Translations under genes and position numbers: made by a program
Shown here: positions 22,347 through 31,349 of the stretch, in pieces
Layout of the letters: the number at the start of each line of letters is the position of its first letter
How positions within the stretch are numbered: the first letter of the stretch is position 1
From: CAYLZN01 sp964387935
GTDB taxonomy: Bacteria > Acidobacteriota > Vicinamibacteria > Vicinamibacterales > JAFNAJ01
Direction: 5' to 3'
Assembly: GCA_964387935.1 (NCBI GenBank)
Contig: CAYLZN010000007.1
Location: 1 to 47,586, forward strand
DNA length: 47,586 nt
The notes under the pieces: model-generated
Database searches by the model: none
Told to the model about the DNA's origin: nothing
What the model saw: the letters and a program-made list of their open reading frames with translations, nothing else

Positions 22347-25300
22347 GGGTCCCCCGCGCACTCGTGTCTCGGGAAGAAGGCGGCGACGGTGGTCCCGCTG
22401 CCCTGCCGGCTCAGGACCTCGAACGTCCCGCGCTGCTCTGCCACGCGCTCGGCCATGCCCGCCAGGCCAAACCCCTCGAGCGAGTCCCGCGCGACGGCAG
22501 ATGGCTCGAACCCTCGTCCGTCGTCGCTGATGGTCACACGCAGTCCGTGCCGCTCGAAGGTGATGACGATGTCGACCGTCTTCGCGTGGCCGTGACGAAG
22601 CGCGTTGGTGACCGCCTCCTGGCCGATGCGCACGAGTGTATGCTCGACATCCGCGCGGACGGCGAACGGCTCGCCGTGCGTGCGGGCCTGCAGCCGCACC
22701 CCCGTCCCTTCGACCATCCCCGCGACGCTCTCGATCACGGCTGCGTCCAGAGGGGTGTGCGTCGGCGCCTGCGGCGCGTGCCCTCGCTGCAGGCTGCGAA
22801 GGATGACGCGTGTCTCCTCGATGCCTTGCCGCGCCAGCCGGCTCGCCCGGTCGATGTAGGCGCCGCACGAGCCGTCTCCCCGCGCAAGGGTCTGGGACGC
22901 GGCATCGAGCTGCAGGGCGACACCCGTCATGATCTGCGAGACGTGATCGTGAATCTCGTGCGACAGGTGCGCGCGCTCGGCGAACACCGCGTTGCGCAGG
23001 CGCAGGTCGCGCACCCTCAACGAATGGAGCGCAAATCCCAGACCGACGGTCAGGAGCGCGGCCGTGCCGTAGAACCACGTGGTCTGGTAGAAGAACGGGC
23101 GCACCGTGAACGTCCACTGGTGTCCCTTCTCGTTCCACACACCATCGTTGTTGCTGGCGATCACGTGGAAGGTGTAGGTTCCCGGTGCGAGGTTCGTGTA
23201 CGAGATCCGGCGCTGCGACCCGCCATCCACCCACGCGGTGTCGAACCCGGACAGCCTGTGCCGGAACCGGACTTTCTCCGGGGCGACGAGGCTGAGCGCC
23301 GTGTAGGCGAGCTCGACTCTCCTCGTCCCGGCAGGCAGTCGCCCCCTCTCGGACAGCGGCATCACCTGACCGTCGGCCTCCACGGTCTCGATCCACACGG
23401 GGGGCGGGACCCCGTTGGGGTGGTGAACACGACGCGGGTCGATGACCGCAAGGCCCTTTTCGGTCGGAAACCAGAGCCGCCCGTCGCGCCCGCGCCAGGC
23501 CGACGGCTGATATCCGCCACTGCATTGCGCGCTCTCCATGCCGTCCGCGCGGCCGTAGGCCGTGCAGGAGACCGACGTCCGGACCCCGCGTGCCACGGCT
23601 TCCAGGTCCTCCTTGGACACGTGGAAGATGCCACGCCTCGAGCTCATCCAGAGGTTCCCGGCCCTGTCGTCGAGAATGCTGAGCACCTGGTCATCGCACA
23701 GACCCTGTGCCGGACCGTAGTTGGTGAAGCGGCCCCCTTCGAAGCGTGCCAGCCCTCCGCGCGACGTGCCGACCCACAGTGGGCCGTTCGGCTCGCGGTG
23801 CAGCGCCCTGATCCGGTCGGACTGCAGACCCTGTGCGGTCGTGTAGAGCGCCAGCGGCCTCTCGCGAAACCGGACCAGCCCTCGCGGTGTGCCGAGCCAC
23901 AGCCCCCCTTCTCCGTCGCCGACGATGGTCCGCACGGCGCGACTCGGCAGGCCGTTCTCGGTCGTCCACTGCGTGCTCTCTCCAGCTCGCAGGCGATACA
24001 GGCCATCGTCTGTCGTGCCCACCCACAGCGCGCCCTCGGCGTCCTCGTAGAAGCTGGCCGCCGCCCCGCGGAACGGCAACGACCGTACCCGCCCGTGCTC
24101 CAGCCGGTGCAGCGTGTTGCTGGCGCGCGGCCCGAACCAGAGGCGTCCCAGGCGATCCTCGAACAGCGCCCCGATCGCGTCCGAGCTCAAGCCGTCGCGG
24201 ACTCCGAACGAGTCGAGTTGGCCGCCCGCGAGCCGCCCCAGGCCGCCACCGGCCATCCCGAACCACAGGCCACCCTGGCGATCCTCGAGGACCGTCAGCA
24301 CGCTCGGATGTCGGAGCTCGTGGCCGACGGATTCGGCCCGGCTGGCCGTCAGGCGCACGAGTCCGTCATATCGGGTACCCACCCAGACACTGCCCTCGCG
24401 GTCCTCGAAGAGCGACACGATGAACCCCGACAGCCCGTGTTGCGTCAACGCGTGTTCCAGGGTGCTCTCGTTCGCCCTCCTGAGTCCATCATCGCTCGCG
24501 ACCCAGACGGTTCCTCGCCGATCCTCGAGCACGCTCCGAATCGGCACGTCTTCTCCGATTCGCTCTGCGCGAGCCTGCCGGACTCTGAAGAGCCCGTCGT
24601 GCGTGGTGCCGATGTAGAGCGTCCCGTCCGAGCCGCGCGAGATGACGTTGATCGTCGGGCGCCCCAGGCCGAGCGAGACACCCGCCGCCGAGTACTCGCC
24701 CTGCTTGTACACGTACAGCCCATCGGAGGTGCCGAGCCACACGCGTCCGTCGTCGTCCTCACGAATGGCGTAGACGTCGACGGCAGCGAGAATCGGGGGG
24801 CCCGCCAGGAAGCGGCCGTCCTTCAGACGGCCGACGCCCCGGTCCGTCGCGATCCACAGCGTGCCATCGTGCGATTCGTGCAAGGTCCGTACAGAGGCGG
24901 ACGGCACGTCGATGTCGTGGAACCTGCCGCCGGAAAACCGCTTGAGTCCAGCGTCCGTGAAGCCCACCCAGAGGCTGCCATCCGCGGCGGCGCACAGCGC
25001 ATTGATGGCGTCCGATGACCAGTCGGGCCGGGTTCGCTGGTCGTAGACCACGAAGCGGACTCCGTCGAAGCGGGCGAGACCCTCACGCGTCCCGATCCAG
25101 AGATACCCGTCGACCGTCTGCGCCAGGGCCGTGACGGAACCGGCTGGCAGTCCGTCATCGGTCGTCCAGGCACGAACACTCAACCCGGCCGCCGGCGTGA
25201 TCACCACGCGGGTCGACGCGTGTGCCGAGGCGGCGATGCAGAGCAGGGCCAGCGACGCACGCAGGGTCAGTCCCGCGCAGCCGCCGGGCGAGACGCCGGT

Positions 25301-25363
25301 CGAACCCCGGCCCGTGGTGGCGTCATTCCACGGTCGGACGGGCCGTGGCACGGCTGCCCGCAT
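22343..25363 (-). CDS. Sensor histidine kinase with two-fold beta-propeller and Y_Y_Y domain
   Basis: A 1006-residue membrane sensor. Signal sequence LTLRASLALLCIAASAHAS is followed by periplasmic propeller repeats of the DGLPAGSVTALAQTVDGYLW and IGT/VGT type (to about residue 630), a Y_Y_Y domain (YTNLAPGTYTFHVIASNNDG), one transmembrane helix (WFYGTAALLTVGLGFALHSL), a HisKA_3 dimerization domain (HLSHEIHDHVSQIMTGVALQ, His in HEIHDHVSQ) and an HATPase with ISDDGRGFEP and GLAGMAER. This is the two-part version of the periplasmic-propeller sensors known from Bacteroidetes and Acidobacteria. It is divergent from the OPA transporter operon with 119 bases between. Confidence 0.92.
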   Translation of the reverse strand: MRAAVPRPVRPWNDATTGRGSTGVSPGGCAGLTLRASLALLCIAASAHASTRVVITPAAGLSVRAWTTDDGLPAGSVTALAQTVDGYLWIGTREGLARFDGVRFVVYDQRTRPDWSSDAINALCAAADGSLWVGFTDAGLKRFSGGRFHDIDVPSASVRTLHESHDGTLWIATDRGVGRLKDGRFLAGPPILAAVDVYAIREDDDGRVWLGTSDGLYVYKQGEYSAAGVSLGLGRPTINVISRGSDGTLYIGTTHDGLFRVRQARAERIGEDVPIRSVLEDRRGTVWVASDDGLRRANESTLEHALTQHGLSGFIVSLFEDREGSVWVGTRYDGLVRLTASRAESVGHELRHPSVLTVLEDRQGGLWFGMAGGGLGRLAGGQLDSFGVRDGLSSDAIGALFEDRLGRLWFGPRASNTLHRLEHGRVRSLPFRGAAASFYEDAEGALWVGTTDDGLYRLRAGESTQWTTENGLPSRAVRTIVGDGEGGLWLGTPRGLVRFRERPLALYTTAQGLQSDRIRALHREPNGPLWVGTSRGGLARFEGGRFTNYGPAQGLCDDQVLSILDDRAGNLWMSSRRGIFHVSKEDLEAVARGVRTSVSCTAYGRADGMESAQCSGGYQPSAWRGRDGRLWFPTEKGLAVIDPRRVHHPNGVPPPVWIETVEADGQVMPLSERGRLPAGTRRVELAYTALSLVAPEKVRFRHRLSGFDTAWVDGGSQRRISYTNLAPGTYTFHVIASNNDGVWNEKGHQWTFTVRPFFYQTTWFYGTAALLTVGLGFALHSLRVRDLRLRNAVFAERAHLSHEIHDHVSQIMTGVALQLDAASQTLARGDGSCGAYIDRASRLARQGIEETRVILRSLQRGHAPQAPTHTPLDAAVIESVAGMVEGTGVRLQARTHGEPFAVRADVEHTLVRIGQEAVTNALRHGHAKTVDIVITFERHGLRVTISDDGRGFEPSAVARDSLEGFGLAGMAERVAEQRGTFEVLSRQGSGTTVAAFFPRHECAGDP

Positions 25364-25482
25364 GCGCTGATCCTAGCGCGACTTCGGGGTTCTACACCTT
25401 TCGGCCGATTGGCACGCCTCTGCGGCCGTCCGTAGGATCGGTCAGATTGGGCGCCAACACATGGGCCCTTCCGAGGATTCGT

Positions 25483-26835
25483 GTGAAAGGGATTCCCGCA
25501 ATCGAACCCGTCCTGATCTTCTTCCGCACCGGCCCCGATCGGCCCTTGCTCCGCGATCCCGCCGAAATCCACCGGGCCTACGAGTTCCGACGCTGGAGTG
25601 TGCTCATCTCGCTCGTCCTCGGCTACGGGTTCTTCTACACCTGTCGCCTCGGTCTCTCGGTGGCGAAGCAGCCGATGCTCGACGCGGGAGTCGTGAGCGT
25701 CGCGCAGCTCGGGGTCATCGGCTCGGCGCTGCTCTACGTGTACGCGGTGGGCAAGTTCGTCAACGGCGTGCTGTCCGACCGCGCCAACGTGCGGCGGTTC
25801 ATGTCGATCGCGCTGCTGTGCTCGGCGGTCGTGAACATCGTGTTCGGCAATACCACGATGTTCTTCGGCTTCGTGCTGCTGTGGGCGCTGAACGGCTGGT
25901 TCCAGTCGATCGGGTCGGCACCGAGCGTGGTCTCGATCTGCCAGTGGTTCAGCAACAAGGAGCGCGGTACCCGCTACGGCATCTGGGCTGGCGCCCACAA
26001 CATCGGCGAGGGACTCACCTTCGTTGGCACCGCGTGGCTCGTGAGCCACTTCGGGTGGCGCGGCGGGTTCATCGGTCCCGGGATCATCTGTGTCCTCGTG
26101 GCCCTGGTGCTCTATCGGACACTCGCCGATCGCCCGCAGACCTACGGCCTGCCTCACGTGGCCGACTACCGCCAGGACTACTCGGCGGGACCACCGAAGA
26201 CCGGCAACGTGTGGCAGCTCCAGAAGGTCGTGCTGCGCAACCCTGTCGTGTGGCTGCTCGGCTGCAGCAGCGCCCTGATGTACGTGGCGCGGTACGCCGT
26301 CAACAGCTGGGCGGTGCTGTTCCTCCAGGAAGCAAAGGGCTACTCGCTCGTCGGTGCCGGGGCCGTCATGGGCGCGTACCCGATTGCCGGCTTCATCGGG
26401 GCGTCGGCCTCGGGGTGGATGTCGGACCGCTTCTTCGGCTCGCGCCGGCACGTCCCGACCTTGTTCTACGGATGCCTCCAGACGGGCGCGCTCGTCCTGC
26501 TCTGGATGACGCCGCCCGGATACCGAGGGCTGGACGTGATCGCCATGGCGATGTTCGGCTTCGGAGTTGGAGGCCTGATCGTGTTCCTCGCCGGTCTCAC
26601 GGCGATCGATCTCACGCCGAAGGCGACCGCGGGCGCGGTGAAGGGGCTCATCGGCCTGTTCAGCTACCTGGGGGCGGCCACGCAGGACTGGATCAGCGGG
26701 CTGCTGATCGGCCGAACCGTCGCGGGCGCCCCCGGCGCCTACCACTTCGATCAGGCGTTCGCGTTCTGGATTGGCGCGTCGGCGCTGTCGGCGCTCCTCC
26801 CGCTGACGCTGTGGAACAAGAAACCGCAGGAGTGA
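25483..26835 (+). CDS. MFS organophosphate:phosphate antiporter (GlpT/UhpC-like)
   Basis: A 450-residue transporter with 12 predicted helices. It matches the organophosphate:Pi antiporter family: YGFFYTCRLGLSVAKQPMLD, SALLYVYAVGKFVNGVLSDR, ALNGWFQSIGSAPSVVSICQ, WFSNKERGTRYGIWAGAHNI, and SGWMSDRFFGSRR in the second half. The GTG at 25483 is used because GAGG lies 6 bases upstream and family sequence starts soon after; the longer frame to 25222 overlaps the divergent kinase. The probable cargo is glycerol-3-phosphate or a related phosphoester, supported by the GDPD gene downstream. Confidence 0.88.
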   Translation: MKGIPAIEPVLIFFRTGPDRPLLRDPAEIHRAYEFRRWSVLISLVLGYGFFYTCRLGLSVAKQPMLDAGVVSVAQLGVIGSALLYVYAVGKFVNGVLSDRANVRRFMSIALLCSAVVNIVFGNTTMFFGFVLLWALNGWFQSIGSAPSVVSICQWFSNKERGTRYGIWAGAHNIGEGLTFVGTAWLVSHFGWRGGFIGPGIICVLVALVLYRTLADRPQTYGLPHVADYRQDYSAGPPKTGNVWQLQKVVLRNPVVWLLGCSSALMYVARYAVNSWAVLFLQEAKGYSLVGAGAVMGAYPIAGFIGASASGWMSDRFFGSRRHVPTLFYGCLQTGALVLLWMTPPGYRGLDVIAMAMFGFGVGGLIVFLAGLTAIDLTPKATAGAVKGLIGLFSYLGAATQDWISGLLIGRTVAGAPGAYHFDQAFAFWIGASALSALLPLTLWNKKPQE

Positions 26836-26837
26836 GA

Positions 26838-27707
26838 ATGAAGTGCCCTGTGCTCGTCCTGTTCCTGCTCGCCGCGGCGCCGCTGGGCGGCCAGGCGCCT
26901 GCGCCCGCACCTGCTCCTGCACCGCTCGAGCCGCTCGCCACGCCGGGATGGCGGTTCGAGGAGTTGCACCGCTTCAAGGCACCCGAGGCGCGGCAGGGCG
27001 TCGCCGTTGACGACGAGTTCTTCTACGCGATCGCAAACCGCGCGATTGGCAAGTACCGCATCGACACCGGGGAGCGCGTTGGCGGCTGGCAGGATCGCGA
27101 CGGGGGACCGTTCATCCACCTGAACGCCGCCCTCGTGCGCGACGGGCGCCTCCTCGCCATCCACTCCAACTACCCCGGCGTCCCGATGCTCAGCTCGCTC
27201 GAGATCTTCGATCCCGCCACCCTCGCGCACGTGGCGACCCACAGCTTCGGCCGCATGGACGGGTCGTTCACGTGGCTGGACCGGCACGAGGCCCGTTGGA
27301 TCGCGTGCTTCGTCCACTATGGCGAACGCGGCGCCGAACCGAATCGCGACTCGAGCTGGACGCAGATCCTCGAGCTCGACGACCAGTGGCGGAGAACGGC
27401 GGGGTGGGCGCTGCCGGCGGACCTCATCGCACGGTTCGGCGGCCGAGGCTTCAGCGCGTCGGGCGGCGCGTTCGGACCCGGGGGCCTGCTGTACGTGACA
27501 GGACACGACAACCCCGAGATGTACGTCCTCGAGTTCCCGACCGCGGGCTCCGTCATGCGGTGGGTCGCCACGTTCCCCATCCCGGCCGAGGGGCAGGCGT
27601 TCGCCTTCCACCCGACGGAACCGGACCTCCTCTACGTCGTCCTCCGGCGCACGGGCGAGGTGATCGCGGGTCGCGTGCACCGTCCGTCACGAGGGAGACC
27701 GCAGTGA
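26838..27707 (+). CDS. Secreted beta-propeller-like protein of unknown function
   Basis: A 289-residue protein. Signal peptide KCPVLVLFLLAAAPLGGQ is followed by a Pro/Ala spacer (APAPAPAPAP) and then propeller-like repeats (QGVAVDDEFFYAIANRAIGK, SLEIFDPATLAHVATHSFGR, FGPGGLLYVTGHDNPEMYVL, FAFHPTEPDLLYVVLRRTGE). Proteins of this sort are often annotated as cycloisomerase-like without proof. It begins 2 bases after the transporter stop with CAGGAG upstream, and its stop overlaps the GDPD start (GTGA), so it is part of the operon; a role in binding or presenting the substrate is a guess. Confidence 0.75.
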   Translation: MKCPVLVLFLLAAAPLGGQAPAPAPAPAPLEPLATPGWRFEELHRFKAPEARQGVAVDDEFFYAIANRAIGKYRIDTGERVGGWQDRDGGPFIHLNAALVRDGRLLAIHSNYPGVPMLSSLEIFDPATLAHVATHSFGRMDGSFTWLDRHEARWIACFVHYGERGAEPNRDSSWTQILELDDQWRRTAGWALPADLIARFGGRGFSASGGAFGPGGLLYVTGHDNPEMYVLEFPTAGSVMRWVATFPIPAEGQAFAFHPTEPDLLYVVLRRTGEVIAGRVHRPSRGRPQ

Positions 27708-28525
27708 GGCCCTGGTACTGGAGCGTCGCCGTGCTCTTCCTGGCCGGGCCCGTATCCTGGGGCGCCGATCAGACGATGGCGTCGGCCTGGCCGGAATGGA
27801 GCGTGGTCTTCGTCGCCCATCGAGGTGGCATCGTTCCAGGGTACCCGGAGAACACGCTGGCCGCGTTCCGCCAGGCGATCCAGCAGGGCGCGGAGGTCAT
27901 CGAGATCGACCTGCGCGGCACCAGGGACGGCGAGATCGTCGTCATCCACGACGAGACGCTCGACCGGACCACGAATGGCAAGGGCCCGGTATCGGATCGA
28001 ACCCTGTCGGAACTGAGACAGCTCGATGCCGGCCAGGGCGAGCGCATTCCGACGTACGAGGAACTGCTGCGACTCGTCGATGACACGGGCGTCCAGCTCC
28101 TGCTCGACATCAAACAGAGCCCGGTCCTCGACAGGCGCAAGGTGGTCCGCCTCACCAGGCAGTACCACGCCACCCTGAATGTCATCGTCGGCCCCCGCAG
28201 CGTCGAGGACCTTCGAGCGTTTCGAGCCCTCGACCCGAACCTCCGCACGCTCGGCTTCATCGAGACCGTCGAGGACATCGAGCCGTTCGTGCAGGCGGGC
28301 GTGGACATGATCCGGCTGTGGCCTGAGTGGATCGACGGGGATCCGGACCTCGTGAAGAAGGTCCAGCGCCTCGGAAGGCCGGTGTGGACGACGGCCGGGG
28401 CCATGCGGCGCCAGGAACTGGAGAGACTCGTCAAGCTTGGAGTCAACGGGATTCTCTCCGATCTGCCGGCTGAGATGAGCGCGCTCCGGGCCGCGATGGC
28501 GAAGGCCCGCGACGGGGCGCCGTGA
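27704..28525 (+). CDS. Glycerophosphodiester phosphodiesterase
   Basis: A 273-residue secreted enzyme that hydrolyses glycerophosphodiesters to glycerol-3-phosphate and an alcohol. A signal peptide (YWSVAVLFLAGPVSWGA) is followed by the GDPD signature: FVAHRGGIVPGYPENTLAAF, GAEVIEIDLRGTRDGEIVVI, HDETLDRTTNGKG. His-Arg, the E-x-D pair and the second His are all present. The start is GTG 27704, overlapping the previous stop. Placed between a likely glycerol-phosphate transporter and a TonB receptor, it makes a coherent phospholipid head-group scavenging route. Confidence 0.92.
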   Translation: MRPWYWSVAVLFLAGPVSWGADQTMASAWPEWSVVFVAHRGGIVPGYPENTLAAFRQAIQQGAEVIEIDLRGTRDGEIVVIHDETLDRTTNGKGPVSDRTLSELRQLDAGQGERIPTYEELLRLVDDTGVQLLLDIKQSPVLDRRKVVRLTRQYHATLNVIVGPRSVEDLRAFRALDPNLRTLGFIETVEDIEPFVQAGVDMIRLWPEWIDGDPDLVKKVQRLGRPVWTTAGAMRRQELERLVKLGVNGILSDLPAEMSALRAAMAKARDGAP

Positions 28526-28544
28526 CCCGCGGGAGGGTATTCGT

Positions 28545-31349
28545 ATGAAAAGTGGGGCGTTCGGTGTGGCACTCCTGGTGTTCCTCCCCGTGCTCGCCTC
28601 CGCGCAGGAGGCGACCGGCCGGTTGTCGGGCACCGTGACTGACCAGCAGGGTGGCGTGCTGCCCGGGGCGGTGGTGACCGTCCGGCTGGCCACCCAGAGC
28701 ATCGCGGAACTCGTCACGGGCGAAGACGGGCGGTTCACCGTCGACGTGCGTCCCGGCGGGCCCTACGTGGTGATCGTGCAGATGTCCGGATTCGCCCTGC
28801 AGGAACACCGCGACCTGTTCGTCTCACGCGGGCAGGACGTGCGCGTCGACGTCCAGTTGCAGATCGCCGGGCTCATGGACACGGTCACGGTCACGGCCGG
28901 CGCGGCGCTCGCGCGCGACGAGAAGCGCGTCGCCCCGATGATCCTCGACGTCGTCTCGGCCGACTCGGTGGGGCGGTTCCCGGACTCGAACGCGGCCGAG
29001 GCGCTGCGGCGCATCCCGGGCGTGTCGCTCGAGATCGACCAGGGCGAGGGGCGGTTCGTGGTCGTCCGCGGCGTCGACGCGAGCCTCAACAACGTGACGC
29101 TGAACGGGCAGATCGTGGGCACCCCGGCCGAGTTCGGAACGCGGGGCGTGTCGATGGATTCGGTGCCGGCCGATCTCATTTCCCGCCTCGAGGTGGTGAA
29201 GGCGGTGACGCCCGACATGGATGCCAACGCGATTGGTGCGTCGATCAACATTGCGACGATGGGCGCGTTCGATCTCCCGGGAGGGTTCCTGTTCGGGACC
29301 CTGCGATCGGGCTACAACGGGATGAGCGGGCGGGCCCCGTTCAACGCCACCGCGTCCTACGGCCGCGGGCTCGGCGCCGCGCGGCGGTGGGGCTTCGTGA
29401 TCGGCGGGAGCTACTCGAACCGGCGGTACGATACGGAGCTCTTCCGCGCGGCCAACGGGTCGTGGACGAAGTTCAACGGCTACTTCGTCCCGCAGACGCA
29501 GGGGCAGTTCCTCTACGACATCGAGCGGCGTCGGCAGGGCATCAACGGCGCGCTCGAATTCAGGCCGAAGACCGGGCACGCGCTCGCGTTCCGCGTGAAC
29601 CACAATCTCTTCCAGGACACGGAGGGCCGGCAACAAGTCGAGTTCGACTTCACGCGCGGCACCCTGTCCAACCAGACACCCACGAGCGGGAACTTCAGCC
29701 AGGGCCGCGCGTCGCGCGAGTACCGCGACTACCGGCAGCGGCACCTGATCAACGCCGCCATGCTCGTGGGCACGCACGAGGCGGGAACGTCGCTGGTCGA
29801 CTGGAGCGTCGGCGCGAGCCGTGGGCAGCGGAAGACACCGTTCCGCGTCGATTGGGAGTTCCGGTCCTCCGCGTCCGCGTTTCCCAACCGCTACGACGTG
29901 TCGGTGCCCACGCTGCCGATCGTGACGCCGAACGACGCCTACTTCCAGGCGAGCGCGTACCCGTTCCGCCGCGTGCGGTACCGCGACGACATCGAGCGCG
30001 AGGATGTGTACAGCGGCGAGGTGAACCTCAAGCGTGCGGCCGACGTCGCCGGGCGCACCGGCTACTGGAAGGTGGGCGCCAAGTTCGTCGGCCGCGACAA
30101 GCTCCAGGACCGGACCAACGACAACTACGTCCCGGGATCGCCCAACTTCACGCTGGCCGACTACGGTCTCGGCGGGGTGGGCCCGGACGACTTCTTCCGG
30201 GGGACCTTCCGGTTCGGGCCCACGCTGAACCTCCAGGCGCTGAAGGACTTCTTCGACCAGAACCCGAACAGATTCGTCCGCGACGCCGTCTCGACCGCCC
30301 AGAACTCCCTGGAGCAGGACTTCACCGCGAGCGAGACGGTGTACGCCGGCTATGGCATGGTCGGGATCGACCTGACCTCGAAGGCGAACGTACTCCTCGG
30401 CGTCCGCGTCGAGACGACTCGGGGCGACTACTCGGCCAAGCAACTGGTGTTCGCCAACGGCACGTTCACGGGTCGATTCAACCCGGTCACCGGCAGCACC
30501 GACTACACCGACGTGCTGCCCGGCGTGCACGTCACCTACTCGCTGACACCAAGGCTGATCGTCCGCGCCGCCTGGACCAACACGCTCGGTCGCCCCGCCT
30601 ACGCCGACCTGGCGCCGATCAGTGCCCTCGACGAGGTGCAGGAGAGCGACGGCTCCTGGATCGGATCGTTGTCGGAGGGCAACTCCGGGCTGAAACCGTA
30701 CGAGTCGATGAACATCGACGTTTCGCTCGAGTACTATCTGCCCTCGGGCCTCCTGTCCGTGGCGCCGTTCTACAAGCAGATCGACAACCCGATCTATGAC
30801 CGCAGCACCATCGAGACCAACGTCGTCTACAACAACAAGACGTACTCCAGGTTCTCGACGAACAGGCCGGAAAACGCCGACACGGGTCACATCGGCGGCA
30901 TCGAGCTGAACTACCAGCAGACCTACGCGAAGCTGCCGGCGCCCTTCAACGGCCTCGGCACGAACGTGAACTTCACCTTCGTCGACTCATCGGTGACCAT
31001 CTTCGGGCGCGACGAGGAGGTGCCGTTCTTCAAGCAGTCGGGCCAGGTCGGGAACGTGGCGGTCGTGTACCAGAAGCACGGGCTGGAAGCGCAGGTGTCG
31101 CTGTCGTACGAGAGCCCGTCGCTCGGCTCCGTCGGGCTGGACGCCGACGCCGACAACTACGGCGACTGGTACAGCCGCTGGGACGCCAAGGCCAGCTTCC
31201 CGCTCGGCGTGCGGTTCCTCCGGGGCGTCGTGGAGCTGCGCAACCTGAGCGACACCGCGCGGCGCCGGTACGCGGGCGTGAGCGACCGGCGTGTCCAGGA
31301 GGAGATCTACGGGCGGGATCTCTACGCCGGCATCGACTGGCGTTTCTGA
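28545..31349 (+). CDS. TonB-dependent receptor with N-terminal carboxypeptidase-like regulatory domain
   Basis: A 934-residue outer-membrane receptor. Signal peptide (FGVALLVFLPVLASAQ), a CarboxypepD_reg domain (TGRLSGTVTDQQGGVLPGAV, GPYVVIVQMSGFALQEH), a plug (DSVGRFPDSNAAEALRRIPG, FVVVRGVDASLNNVTLNGQI, SINIATMGAFDL) and a long barrel ending in an aromatic strand (RDLYAGIDWRF), as required for outer-membrane assembly. GGGAGGG lies upstream of ATG 28545. The layout is that of the large receptor families of Acidobacteria. In this operon the likely ligand is a phosphorylated glycerol compound, by context only. Its stop overlaps the next ATG (TGATG). Confidence 0.93.
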   Translation: MKSGAFGVALLVFLPVLASAQEATGRLSGTVTDQQGGVLPGAVVTVRLATQSIAELVTGEDGRFTVDVRPGGPYVVIVQMSGFALQEHRDLFVSRGQDVRVDVQLQIAGLMDTVTVTAGAALARDEKRVAPMILDVVSADSVGRFPDSNAAEALRRIPGVSLEIDQGEGRFVVVRGVDASLNNVTLNGQIVGTPAEFGTRGVSMDSVPADLISRLEVVKAVTPDMDANAIGASINIATMGAFDLPGGFLFGTLRSGYNGMSGRAPFNATASYGRGLGAARRWGFVIGGSYSNRRYDTELFRAANGSWTKFNGYFVPQTQGQFLYDIERRRQGINGALEFRPKTGHALAFRVNHNLFQDTEGRQQVEFDFTRGTLSNQTPTSGNFSQGRASREYRDYRQRHLINAAMLVGTHEAGTSLVDWSVGASRGQRKTPFRVDWEFRSSASAFPNRYDVSVPTLPIVTPNDAYFQASAYPFRRVRYRDDIEREDVYSGEVNLKRAADVAGRTGYWKVGAKFVGRDKLQDRTNDNYVPGSPNFTLADYGLGGVGPDDFFRGTFRFGPTLNLQALKDFFDQNPNRFVRDAVSTAQNSLEQDFTASETVYAGYGMVGIDLTSKANVLLGVRVETTRGDYSAKQLVFANGTFTGRFNPVTGSTDYTDVLPGVHVTYSLTPRLIVRAAWTNTLGRPAYADLAPISALDEVQESDGSWIGSLSEGNSGLKPYESMNIDVSLEYYLPSGLLSVAPFYKQIDNPIYDRSTIETNVVYNNKTYSRFSTNRPENADTGHIGGIELNYQQTYAKLPAPFNGLGTNVNFTFVDSSVTIFGRDEEVPFFKQSGQVGNVAVVYQKHGLEAQVSLSYESPSLGSVGLDADADNYGDWYSRWDAKASFPLGVRFLRGVVELRNLSDTARRRYAGVSDRRVQEEIYGRDLYAGIDWRF

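Noticed and set aside
22364..25018. An 884-residue plus-strand frame opposite the sensor kinase
   Set aside because: No homology or ribosome site; long open antisense frames are common at this GC content.
28824..30890. A 688-residue frame antisense to the TonB receptor
   Set aside because: It is a GC-rich mirror frame with no domain; the receptor sequence on the plus strand is complete and recognisable.
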